Assembly: GCA_016201195.1 (NCBI GenBank)
Contig: JACQDI010000241.1
Coordinates: 1-5,569 of the forward strand
Length of the DNA: 5,569 bases
Direction: 5' to 3'
DNA from: Acidobacteriota bacterium
GTDB lineage: Bacteria; Acidobacteriota; Terriglobia; Bryobacterales; JACQDG01
Below are positions 1 through 5,567 of the stretch, piece by piece. The notes under the pieces were generated by a model. The model had not been told where the DNA came from. It ran no database searches and saw only the letters and a list, made by a program, of their open reading frames with translations. Positions within the stretch are counted from its first letter, which is position 1, and each line of letters begins with the position of its first letter. Made by a program: the position numbers and the translations under genes.

Positions 1-1104
1 GGGCTTTCCAATATGCAGATGGGGTACGTGTTCAGCGTGTTCGCGCTGGCCTATGCGGTTTTTGAGATCCCGGCGGGGTGGTGGGGGGACCGCGTGGGAC
101 AGAAGAAGGTCCTGGTGCGGATTGTGGCCTGCTGGTCGGCGTTCACAATCCTGACAGGGATGGTGCGGAGCTACGGGGCGCTGGTGGCGACGCGGTTCGT
201 GTTCGGGGCGGCGGAGGCGGGGGCGTTTCCGACGCTGGCGCGGGCGCTGGCGCGGTGGTTTCCGGCCGAGGAGCGCGCGCGCGCGAACGGGGTGATGTGG
301 ATGGGGGCGCGGGTAGGAGGCTCGGTGGCGCCGGCGCTCGCCGCCCTGCTGATCGCGCGGATCGGATGGCGGGCCACCTTTGCTGTGTTTGGGGCGATCG
401 GGATCGCGTGGTGCGCGGTGTTCCAGTGGTGGTACCGGGATGAGCCAGGGGGGAGCATGCCGGCGCCGGCGCACCCCGAGCCGACCCCGTGGGGGCGGAT
501 CTTTACGAGCGGGACTTTGTGGAAGCTGTTTGGGATGTACTTCTGCTCGGCTTACGGATTCTGGTTTTTCGTCACCTGGTTGCCGACATTTCTGATGCGG
601 GAGCACGGGCTGACGCTGGAGCAGAGTGGCGCGTACGCGTCGCTGCCGCTCGCGGCCGGAGCGCTGGGGTGCGCGGCCGGCGGTCTGCTGGCGGACTGGC
701 TGGTGCGGCGCACGGGAAGCTTAAAGTGGGGGAGGCGGCTGATCGGGATGGGGGGATTCTGGCTCGCCGCGACCGGATTCGGGGTGGCGGTGACGGCGCG
801 GAGCCCGCTGGCAGCGGTGCTGTGGCTGGCGTTTGCCTCGGGAGCGCATGACCTGACGCTGTCGGTGGGGTGGGCGACGGCGGTCGAGGTGGGTGGAAGA
901 TTCGGCGGCACCACGAGCGCCGTCATGAACATGGCGTCGAGCTTGTCGGCCATGCTGTCGGCGGTCTCGGCGGCGTGGCTCGCGCAGAGGTTCGGGTCGT
1001 TCAACGTCATGATCGGGGTGGCGGCGGGAGTGTATTTCATCGGAGGGTTGCTGTGGACGCGGATCTCGCCTCCCGAGCCTACGAGACCCGGTATTGGGCG
1101 ATGA
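1..1104 (+). CDS. MFS transporter, ACS (anion:cation symporter) type, 5'-truncated by window edge
   Basis: This is an inner-membrane secondary transporter, probably for an organic anion such as a sugar acid. The frame is open from base 1, so the ATG at 13 is unlikely to be the true start; TM1 and the N-terminal tail (roughly 40-60 residues by family comparison) lie upstream. Counting from the Met at 13 (363 residues), the TM2-TM3 loop carries MFS motif A, GWWGDRVGQKK (residues 22-32). The stretch around 62-92 (FVFGAAEAGAFP, then ARWFPAEERARANG) and the TM7 region FFVTWLP (185-191) are typical of the ACS family (hexuronate, glucarate, galactonate and phthalate carriers). About 11 of 12 membrane segments can be placed by hydrophobicity, with a short central loop near 141-168. 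The 3' end overlaps the convergent enolase-superfamily gene by 26 bp. That neighbour is probably an acid-sugar dehydratase, which supports a sugar-acid substrate. Gly codons are strikingly GGG-rich. The family call is firm; the substrate is inferred. Confidence 0.92.
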   Translation, partial: GLSNMQMGYVFSVFALAYAVFEIPAGWWGDRVGQKKVLVRIVACWSAFTILTGMVRSYGALVATRFVFGAAEAGAFPTLARALARWFPAEERARANGVMWMGARVGGSVAPALAALLIARIGWRATFAVFGAIGIAWCAVFQWWYRDEPGGSMPAPAHPEPTPWGRIFTSGTLWKLFGMYFCSAYGFWFFVTWLPTFLMREHGLTLEQSGAYASLPLAAGALGCAAGGLLADWLVRRTGSLKWGRRLIGMGGFWLAATGFGVAVTARSPLAAVLWLAFASGAHDLTLSVGWATAVEVGGRFGGTTSAVMNMASSLSAMLSAVSAAWLAQRFGSFNVMIGVAAGVYFIGGLLWTRISPPEPTRPGIGR

Positions 1105-2191
1105 CCTCTTCGTTTAACTCGACGCCGAGGCCTGGGCTTTGAGGGACGGCCACGCGGCCGTCGACGAGCGGCGGCAGGTTGCGAACGAGGCGGCGCATCA
1201 GGGGGGAGGGGCGGAGGCAATATTCGACCAGGTCGCCATCGGGGCAGGAGGCCATCCAGTGGAGGGAGGCAGCGAGGTTGATGCCGGTCGAGAAGCAATG
1301 CGGGACGGCGCGGCGGCGAGCGGCGCGGGCGAGTTCGGAGGCCTGACTGGCGACGGTGAGGCCGCCGCAGATGGCGACGTCGGGTTGGATGACCTGGAGG
1401 CCGCGCTCCAGCAGATCCTGGAATCCCCAGGGCGTGACCTCGCCTTCACCGGCGGCGATGGGGACCGGAGAGCGGTGGCAAAGCTCCTCGTAGCCGCGGA
1501 GGTCATCCTGGGAGAGGGGTTCTTCGAGCCAGGCGATTTTCAGGGGCGCGAGGAGCCAGGCGCGGTCGAGGGCGGTTTCCACATCGAAGGCGCAGCCGGC
1601 GTCGACCATGAGATCGCGGTCGTCGCCGATGACCCCGCGGGCCGCTTCGACGTGGGCGAGGTCGGCGGCGCGGTCCTTGCCGAAGGGTCCCCAGCCGAAC
1701 TTGACAGCGGTGAGGCCGAGGTCGACAGCTTGTTGAGCGAGCTCCGCGGTGTCGCTCGGCGTATCGCCAAAAAGATAGCTGGCATAGGCGCGGATCGAGC
1801 TGCGATGGGCGCCGCCGAGCAGTTCGTAGACGGGCTTGCCGAGGGCTTTGCCGCGCAGGTCCCACAGGGCGATATCGGCGCCGCTGATGGCGTGGATGGC
1901 GGCGCCGCGCCGGCCGTAGCGGTTGGTGTGGTAGTACATGCGCTGCCACAGGCCTTCGACGTCGAGCGGATCCTGGCCGACCAGCAGGTAGCGCAGGCCG
2001 TGGCGGCGCTCCGCCGAGCGCGGCGCTTCAAAGATGGCCTTGCAGACATAGGACTGGCTCGAGACCTCGCCGATGCCGGTCAAGCCGGCGTCGGTCGAGA
2101 TGCGGATCACGAGCACGTCCTGGGTTCCGTCGGCGATCTCCTCGACGTTGGGGAGGCGCAGGTGGAGGGCTTCGACGTCGGTGATGGTCAT
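1079..2191 (-). CDS. Enolase-superfamily protein, mandelate racemase/muconate lactonizing type; probable acid-sugar dehydratase
   Basis: This 370-residue protein has the usual length for a cytoplasmic, Mg2+-dependent member of the mandelate racemase (MR) subgroup. These enzymes abstract the proton alpha to a carboxylate. The N-terminal capping domain is about residues 1-120 and the barrel follows. DIALWDLRGKALGKP (106-120) is the first MR/MLE signature. Expected metal ligands are D197 (MVDAG), E223 (WLEEP) and E249 (AAGEGE). The Asp-His dyad is D271 (QPD) and H298 (PHCFSTG). E323 may be the late acid-side glutamate. On the second strand only the first lysine of KxK is kept (K164-F-G), so H298 is the likely base, as in galactonate-type dehydratases; this favours dehydratase over racemase. 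The ATG is fixed by an in-frame TGA at 2204-2206, five codons upstream. No good Shine-Dalgarno is seen, so translation may be coupled to the kinase 37 bp upstream. Substrate is not determined; racemase or cycloisomerase activity is possible. Confidence 0.93.
   Translation of the reverse strand: MTITDVEALHLRLPNVEEIADGTQDVLVIRISTDAGLTGIGEVSSQSYVCKAIFEAPRSAERRHGLRYLLVGQDPLDVEGLWQRMYYHTNRYGRRGAAIHAISGADIALWDLRGKALGKPVYELLGGAHRSSIRAYASYLFGDTPSDTAELAQQAVDLGLTAVKFGWGPFGKDRAADLAHVEAARGVIGDDRDLMVDAGCAFDVETALDRAWLLAPLKIAWLEEPLSQDDLRGYEELCHRSPVPIAAGEGEVTPWGFQDLLERGLQVIQPDVAICGGLTVASQASELARAARRRAVPHCFSTGINLAASLHWMASCPDGDLVEYCLRPSPLMRRLVRNLPPLVDGRVAVPQSPGLGVELNEEVIAQYRVS
1145..1162. other. Perfect 7-bp inverted repeat just downstream of the transporter stop
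   Basis: GACGGCC-ACGC-GGCCGTC, a perfect 7-bp stem with a 4-nt loop, begins 41 nt after the transporter stop and lies inside the C-terminal coding region of the convergent enolase-superfamily gene (VDGRVAVP). With no separate intergenic region, this is the closest candidate structure for ending or stabilising the transporter transcript. It lacks a following U-tract on either strand. Confidence 0.25.
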
Positions 2192-2232
2192 CTGCGGTCC
2201 AGTTCAGCGAGACGGCGCCCTCTCGCGTTCAT
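2189..2232 (-). other. 14-codon mini-ORF bridging the kinase stop and the enolase-family start (possible coupling ORF)
   Basis: An ATG at 2232 overlaps the kinase stop as ATGA. The frame runs for 14 codons (MNARGRRLAELDRR), and its TGA overlaps the enolase-family ATG at 2191 as a second ATGA (stop at 2190-2188). There is no strong Shine-Dalgarno for either the mini-ORF or the downstream gene. This geometry would let terminating ribosomes reinitiate twice and couple kinase and dehydratase translation. No evidence shows the peptide itself has a function, and the arrangement may be chance. Confidence 0.25.
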
Positions 2233-4901
2233 CGGAAATTCTCGACCAGCATGAGATCGCTCTCTTGCAGGTCGATTTGCGCCCACAAGACCTGTTTCTC
2301 GTCCGGGGAGACCGCCACGCCGAGGTCCACCGGTTTGTCGATCCTCGCGACTTGAGTGATCTTGCCCGTGGCGAAGCTCAGGAACAACAACCCGGAGCCG
2401 CCACCGGCAGTAAAGTAGATGCCGCTTTTCGAGACCGCGAAGCTGTAGCGATGGACGGAATCCAGAACCTGGCGCTCTTCCCCGCCGTCAACGGGGACCG
2501 TCCATAGGGTAGCGATGACGCCCTCACCCTTCGCGTAGTAGATCCGTTTGCCATCGGGAGAAACCAGGGGTGCGAACCCGCCGCCTCGGCTGGTGACCTG
2601 GACCGGGGCGCCGCCGCCGGCCGGAGTCTTCCAGATCTCGAACCGCCCGCTGCGGTTGGAGCCGAAGTAAACCGTTTGGCCGTCCGGCGACCAGGCCGGG
2701 ATGATGTCGCTCGCGGTTCCGTCGGTCAGGCGTTGCTGCGGGCCGCCTTCGGCGCTCACTACATAAATGTGGTATATGCCGCCGGGGTTGCAGTCGAAGG
2801 CGATCTTCTTGCCGTCGGGCGACCAGCGCGGCGAGCCGGCGGTAAGCGCCCCAAGGAATGTTAGCTGGAACGCGTTCTTGCCGTCCCGATCCGCCACCCA
2901 GATCTCGAGGCCGCCGGAGCGGTTGGAGGAGAAAGCGATTTTCCGCCCGTCAGGAGAAAACTGCGGCGCGACCTCGCGCATCGTGGAGGCGATCAGTTGC
3001 TTGGGCGGCCCGGCGGCGGCGCCGGGGCCGGACAAATCGATGCTCCAGATGTTTGTGTCCTGAATCTGCTGCACATAGGCCAGCCGTACGCCTTGACGGG
3101 AGAGCGTCGGCGCGCCTGAACCCTCGCCAGGCAATGCCAGCAGCCGCGGAGTGGAATCGCCGGAGACGGGCACGCGCCATAATCCGGACCGCGTTCCGGC
3201 GAGACCGACACCAAAGATAATTTCGCGGCCGTCGCTGGTCCAGGCTGGATGGACAGGGTTGGGGCCGACCTCGATCTTTCGCGGTTCCCCCCTTGGGGTA
3301 ACGTCGGCAGCCAGAGGCAGCACATACAGGCTTGCGACGGCATTGGTCGACGCGCGCACGAATGCCAGATTCTTGCCGTCGGGCGAGACGGCCGGCATGG
3401 TGTCGCCGTAGGTGACCTCGGAAGGGGCCGTGGTAAGCCTTCGCATTTCGCCGGAATCGACCGACAATCGAAACAAGCTGTGCCGGGGTTCGTTGGCAGG
3501 CATCATCGAGACAATCAGGAACTTGCCATCGGGAAACCAGGCAAGCTGCCGGAAGCGGTAAAGGCCGGTGGTCGTGAGTTCGGCCAACCTGCGCTCCGGA
3601 CCTCCCAGGGCCGGGACGAGGATGACGGCGATGCGGTCCAGCGCCACGACGCGCGCAAAAGCGATGGAGCGCCCGTCCGGGGACCACGCCGGCGCATAAT
3701 CCATAGCCGGATCGGTGGTGAGCCGCAAGGGCTTCCCGGGCCCGATCAGCTTCACGTAGATATCAAAGTTGTTGCGGTCCTCCCCATCCCAGGCGAAAGC
3801 CACCTGATTGCCGTCCGGCGAAAAGGACGGAGTCATCTCACGCCCCGGGTAGGTCGTCAGCGGCACGGGCTGGAGGGCGGTTTCCTGGGGCGGCTTGTTG
3901 CCGCGCAGGAGCCAAGCGACAGCCGCGGCGACTCCGGCAACTGCCAGCAGGACGGCGAGCCAGGCCAACGGCCGAAGGCGGCGAGCGGCGGCGGTGGAGG
4001 CAACCGGCCTGGAGGGGATGGCCAAGCGTCCGGATTCGGATTCCTCTACCAGTTCTTGCAACGCCACTTTCAAATCAGCCATGGTCTGGAAGCGGCGCTC
4101 GGGATCCTTACGCAGGCAGCGGCTGATGATCTTTTCGAGATCGGCAGGGCTGCTCTCGGAGACGGCGCGAACCGGCTTGGGCTCCTGGTGCAGGATGGCA
4201 GCCAGCGTGGAGAGTGGGGAATCCGCCTGGAAGGGGCGCTCGCCGGTGATCATCTCGTAGAGCACGCCGCCGAAAGAAAAAATGTCGGAGCGGGCGTCAA
4301 CCTTCTTCCCCTCGGCTTGCTCCGGAGACATGTAGGCTACAGTCCATAGAACCGCGCCCTCGATTGTCTTAGGCTGCGGCTCAGCGGTGCGCGTCGCCTC
4401 CAGCTCGCCGTGGCCCTCCGGCTCAGTTAGCTTGGCCAGGCCGAAATCGAGGAGCTTCACTTGGCCTTCGTCGCTCACCATGATGTTGCCCGGCTTGAGG
4501 TCCCGGTGGATAATGCCGGCGGAGTGCGCCTTGGCCAGAGCCCCGGCGATCTGGACGGCGTATTTCAGCGCCTGGACGGGCGGGATGCCGTGGCGTGGAA
4601 TCAACTCGGCGAGAGTCCGGCCGGCCACGTACTCCATCGCGATGAACTGAGTCTCGCCCTCGGTATTGACGTCGTAGATGGTGATGATGTTGGGATGATT
4701 GAGCGCTGAGGCCGCCTGGGCTTCCTGAATGAACCGGCGCTTCCGCTCCGGGTCGGCGACCTTGTCAGGCGGGAGCAGCTTGAGAGCCACCAGCCGGTTC
4801 AGGCGCGTGTCGCGCGCCTTATAGACGACACCCATACCGCCTTCGCCGAGCTTGCCGATCACCTCATAAGGACCGAGGCGAGCGCCGGGATCAAGGCTCA
4901 T
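2229..4901 (-). CDS. Membrane-anchored Hanks-type Ser/Thr protein kinase with C-terminal TolB/PD40 beta-propeller repeats
   Basis: This 890-residue receptor-like kinase would phosphorylate Ser/Thr on cytoplasmic targets, perhaps in response to an extracytoplasmic signal. The kinase domain (about 12-283) appears active: glycine loop GEGGMG (19-24), catalytic lysine K41 in VALK, alpha-C glutamate E60, HRDLKPGN (132-139), DFG (152-154), SPE (192-194), and D206 in SDIFSFGG. A basic stretch (RRLR, 307-310) precedes one membrane helix (312-332), which by the positive-inside rule puts the kinase in the cytoplasm. Residues 345-890 hold about twelve PD40/TolB-type repeats (SPDGxxIAF), probably two six-bladed propellers. 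There are no PASTA repeats. I chose the ATG at 4901 because AGGAG lies 7 nt upstream and MSLDPGARLGPYEV is a family-like start; an upstream in-frame TTG at 4973 adds only 24 residues unlike the family. The sequence ends LMLVENFR, common in acidobacterial homologues. Ligand and substrates are unknown, and its composition differs from its neighbours. Confidence 0.96.
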   Translation of the reverse strand: MSLDPGARLGPYEVIGKLGEGGMGVVYKARDTRLNRLVALKLLPPDKVADPERKRRFIQEAQAASALNHPNIITIYDVNTEGETQFIAMEYVAGRTLAELIPRHGIPPVQALKYAVQIAGALAKAHSAGIIHRDLKPGNIMVSDEGQVKLLDFGLAKLTEPEGHGELEATRTAEPQPKTIEGAVLWTVAYMSPEQAEGKKVDARSDIFSFGGVLYEMITGERPFQADSPLSTLAAILHQEPKPVRAVSESSPADLEKIISRCLRKDPERRFQTMADLKVALQELVEESESGRLAIPSRPVASTAAARRLRPLAWLAVLLAVAGVAAAVAWLLRGNKPPQETALQPVPLTTYPGREMTPSFSPDGNQVAFAWDGEDRNNFDIYVKLIGPGKPLRLTTDPAMDYAPAWSPDGRSIAFARVVALDRIAVILVPALGGPERRLAELTTTGLYRFRQLAWFPDGKFLIVSMMPANEPRHSLFRLSVDSGEMRRLTTAPSEVTYGDTMPAVSPDGKNLAFVRASTNAVASLYVLPLAADVTPRGEPRKIEVGPNPVHPAWTSDGREIIFGVGLAGTRSGLWRVPVSGDSTPRLLALPGEGSGAPTLSRQGVRLAYVQQIQDTNIWSIDLSGPGAAAGPPKQLIASTMREVAPQFSPDGRKIAFSSNRSGGLEIWVADRDGKNAFQLTFLGALTAGSPRWSPDGKKIAFDCNPGGIYHIYVVSAEGGPQQRLTDGTASDIIPAWSPDGQTVYFGSNRSGRFEIWKTPAGGGAPVQVTSRGGGFAPLVSPDGKRIYYAKGEGVIATLWTVPVDGGEERQVLDSVHRYSFAVSKSGIYFTAGGGSGLLFLSFATGKITQVARIDKPVDLGVAVSPDEKQVLWAQIDLQESDLMLVENFR
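2280..3833 (-). repeat. PD40/TolB-type propeller repeats (about 12) in the kinase sensor region
   Basis: Degenerate protein repeats centred on SPDG occur at about residues 357, 403, 453, 502, 551, 597, 645, 690, 734, 777, 821 and 861. The best copies read (A/T)P-x-(W/F)-SPDG-(K/R)-x-(I/V)-AF. Weak copies are WFPDG (455-459), WTSDG (554-558), SRQG (601-604), SKSG (824-827) and SPDE (865-868). Spacing is mostly 44-50 residues, as expected for one propeller blade each. At DNA level this gives recurring partial matches of the type gccgtc(c/g)ggcga on the + strand, including a 16-bp exact match between 2807-2822 and 3371-3386. These matches come from the coding repeats and are not regulatory elements. 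Confidence 0.88.
3906..3968 (-). other. Single transmembrane helix of the kinase
   Basis: Residues 312-332 are a 21-residue run of Leu, Ala, Val, Trp and Gly without charge. It is preceded by RRLR and followed by the polar RGNKPPQE. The flanking charges predict N-in, C-out topology, with the kinase in the cytoplasm and the propeller in the periplasm. Confidence 0.85.
4053..4868 (-). other. Protein kinase catalytic domain (within the kinase gene)
   Basis: Residues 12-283 of the kinase. All core catalytic residues are present, including the Arg of HRD, so it is an RD kinase of the kind usually activated by activation-loop phosphorylation. The segment from DFG to SPE spans 43 residues (152-194) and includes an E/T/P-rich stretch (about 159-181) before WTVAYMSPEQ. 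T187 sits at the conserved P+1 threonine position, and T170, T172 and T179 are candidate autophosphorylation sites. The residue before T187 is Trp where Gly is common in relatives (LGTVAYMSPEQ). Confidence 0.93.
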
Positions 4902-4908
4902 CGTGTGA

Positions 4909-4913
4909 CTCCT
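4909..4913 (-). promoter_or_regulatory. Ribosome-binding site of the kinase gene
   Basis: On the minus strand AGGAG sits 7 nt before the ATG at 4901, a near-ideal Shine-Dalgarno. It decides the start in favour of 4901 over the in-frame TTG at 4973. Confidence 0.85.
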
Positions 4914-5007
4914 GCTCGTAATGGTCCAGCGTTTGTCCAGCCATGGTCCGGTCCTTCCACCCGGCACACGCAATACTACCGCATCCAGAGACCAGACGGG
5001 CGCCGAC

Positions 5008-5025
5008 GGCCCGGTAAAACCGGCC
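5008..5025 (-). other. Hairpin just after the creatininase stop; possible weak or factor-assisted terminator
   Basis: Minus-strand GGCCGGT-TTT-ACCGGGCC forms a 7-bp stem with one bulged G and a 3-nt loop, starting 2 nt after the creatininase stop codon. No U-tract follows, so it is not a canonical intrinsic terminator. It could protect the 3' end of a processed transcript, pause polymerase, or be chance in GC-rich DNA. Confidence 0.35.
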
Positions 5026-5027
5026 GC

Positions 5028-5567
5028 TCAATGCAGGTCTTGTTTAGGCCGCACCTCAAAGCTGCGGAATTCGCGGATGAACTCGATGAGGTTCTCGACC
5101 GTCGCGTCGTACCAGAGCTTGCCTTTTTCGCGGGTGGCGAGGGTGGGGTCGCCGATGACGCCGGACTTTGAGATACGGGTCCACCACTCGACCATGCGGA
5201 CCGCGGGGCCGCCGCCCAGGTCGTGCCAGTAGTACTTGGACTTGTGGAAGTTGATTTCCTTCTCGGCCTGGTCCATCTGGACGGCGGATTCGTTGAGGTA
5301 GAGATAGACCGAGGTTTCCAGTTCGCAGGCGTGGGACATGCCGCCGGGGAACGGGCTCTGGCGGGTTTCCTTGATCAGGCCGCTGATCAGAGAGGGCCAG
5401 ATGAAGCAGGCGCACAGGGCGTCGGACTGGATGATGGTCTTACGGGCGGCAAGGTCGAGGATGGGCATGTTGCTGCCGTGGCCGTCGGCGAGCAGGATCT
5501 TGCGGAAGCCGTGGTGGGCGAGGCTCAAGGTGATGTCGAGGACGAAGGCTTCCAGGTGCTCGGGGCG
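5028..5567 (-). CDS. Creatininase-family amidohydrolase, 5'-truncated by window edge
   Basis: The last 179 residues of a creatininase-family (creatinine amidohydrolase/MftE/FAPy deformylase fold) metal-dependent hydrolase, normally about 240-270 residues. The frame is open to the right edge, so the N-terminus, including the first Glu-x-His/Asp metal ligands, is missing; the TTG at 5526-5528 is internal. Visible hallmarks, numbered from the edge, are LLADGHGSN (25-33), matching the family's NGHGGN, and MSHACELETS (77-86), matching GHAGExETS with metal ligands H79 and E82. SGVIGDPTLAT (135-145) corresponds to the conserved G-(V/x)-GDP-x-x-A late in the family. The C-terminus, VENLIEFIREF, is a typical final helix. 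The changes N to D in the first motif and G to S and G to C in the second suggest a divergent subgroup, so creatinine should not be assumed as substrate. It would cleave an amide or cyclic amide. It lies 126 bp upstream of the kinase on the same strand. Confidence 0.9.
   Translation of the reverse strand, partial: RPEHLEAFVLDITLSLAHHGFRKILLADGHGSNMPILDLAARKTIIQSDALCACFIWPSLISGLIKETRQSPFPGGMSHACELETSVYLYLNESAVQMDQAEKEINFHKSKYYWHDLGGGPAVRMVEWWTRISKSGVIGDPTLATREKGKLWYDATVENLIEFIREFRSFEVRPKQDLH

Larger units (their letters stand above)
4902..5027 (-). other. 126-bp intergenic leader between creatininase and kinase genes
   Basis: The longest non-coding stretch in the window. Reading on the minus strand it holds a hairpin just after the creatininase stop, then a stretch with a weak -10-like TAGTAT (4 of 6 matches to TATAAT) with no recognisable -35 partner 17 nt upstream, and finally the kinase Shine-Dalgarno. 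The length and the good RBS allow an independent promoter, but none can be called with confidence. No operator repeat or riboswitch fold was recognised. Confidence 0.5.

Noticed and set aside
552..1298. A 248-codon minus-strand frame spanning the transporter and the end of the enolase-family gene
   Set aside because: It is antisense to the transporter and in another frame of the dehydratase. The translation is Pro/Arg/Ala/Ser-rich without domain features, typical of a shadow frame.
1139..2254. A 371-codon open frame on the + strand opposite the enolase-family gene
   Set aside because: It starts at TTG, lies almost entirely antisense to a gene with clear catalytic motifs, and its translation is low-complexity Gly/Ala/Glu/Asp/Val, as expected when a GC-rich gene with C-rich third positions is read in reverse.
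2280..3833. Recurring short DNA matches (ttgccgtcgggcga and variants) that resemble a repeat array or operator sites
   Set aside because: Each lies at the SPDG(K/R) position of a PD40 blade in the kinase reading frame. They are coding repeats, too degenerate and irregularly conserved for CRISPR or binding sites.
3249..4349. A 366-codon open frame on the + strand opposite the kinase
   Set aside because: It is a shadow frame of the kinase. The translation has no recognisable domain and is Gly/Arg/Asp-rich, while the opposite strand has continuous kinase and propeller motifs.
4902..4973. A 24-residue N-terminal extension of the kinase from TTG at 4973
   Set aside because: The ATG at 4901 has AGGAG 7 nt upstream and matches usual family starts. 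The extension resembles neither a signal peptide nor a domain.
4902..5027. A sigma70-type promoter upstream of the kinase (TAGTAT as -10)
   Set aside because: Only 4 of 6 positions match the -10 consensus, and the hexamer 17 nt upstream (GCCCGT) does not resemble TTGACA, so it is too weak to annotate as a promoter.
5526..5528. TTG as the start of the creatininase-family gene
   Set aside because: The same frame continues to the window edge with family-like sequence (HLEAFVLDITLSLAHHGF), so the codon is an internal Leu and the gene is truncated by the window.
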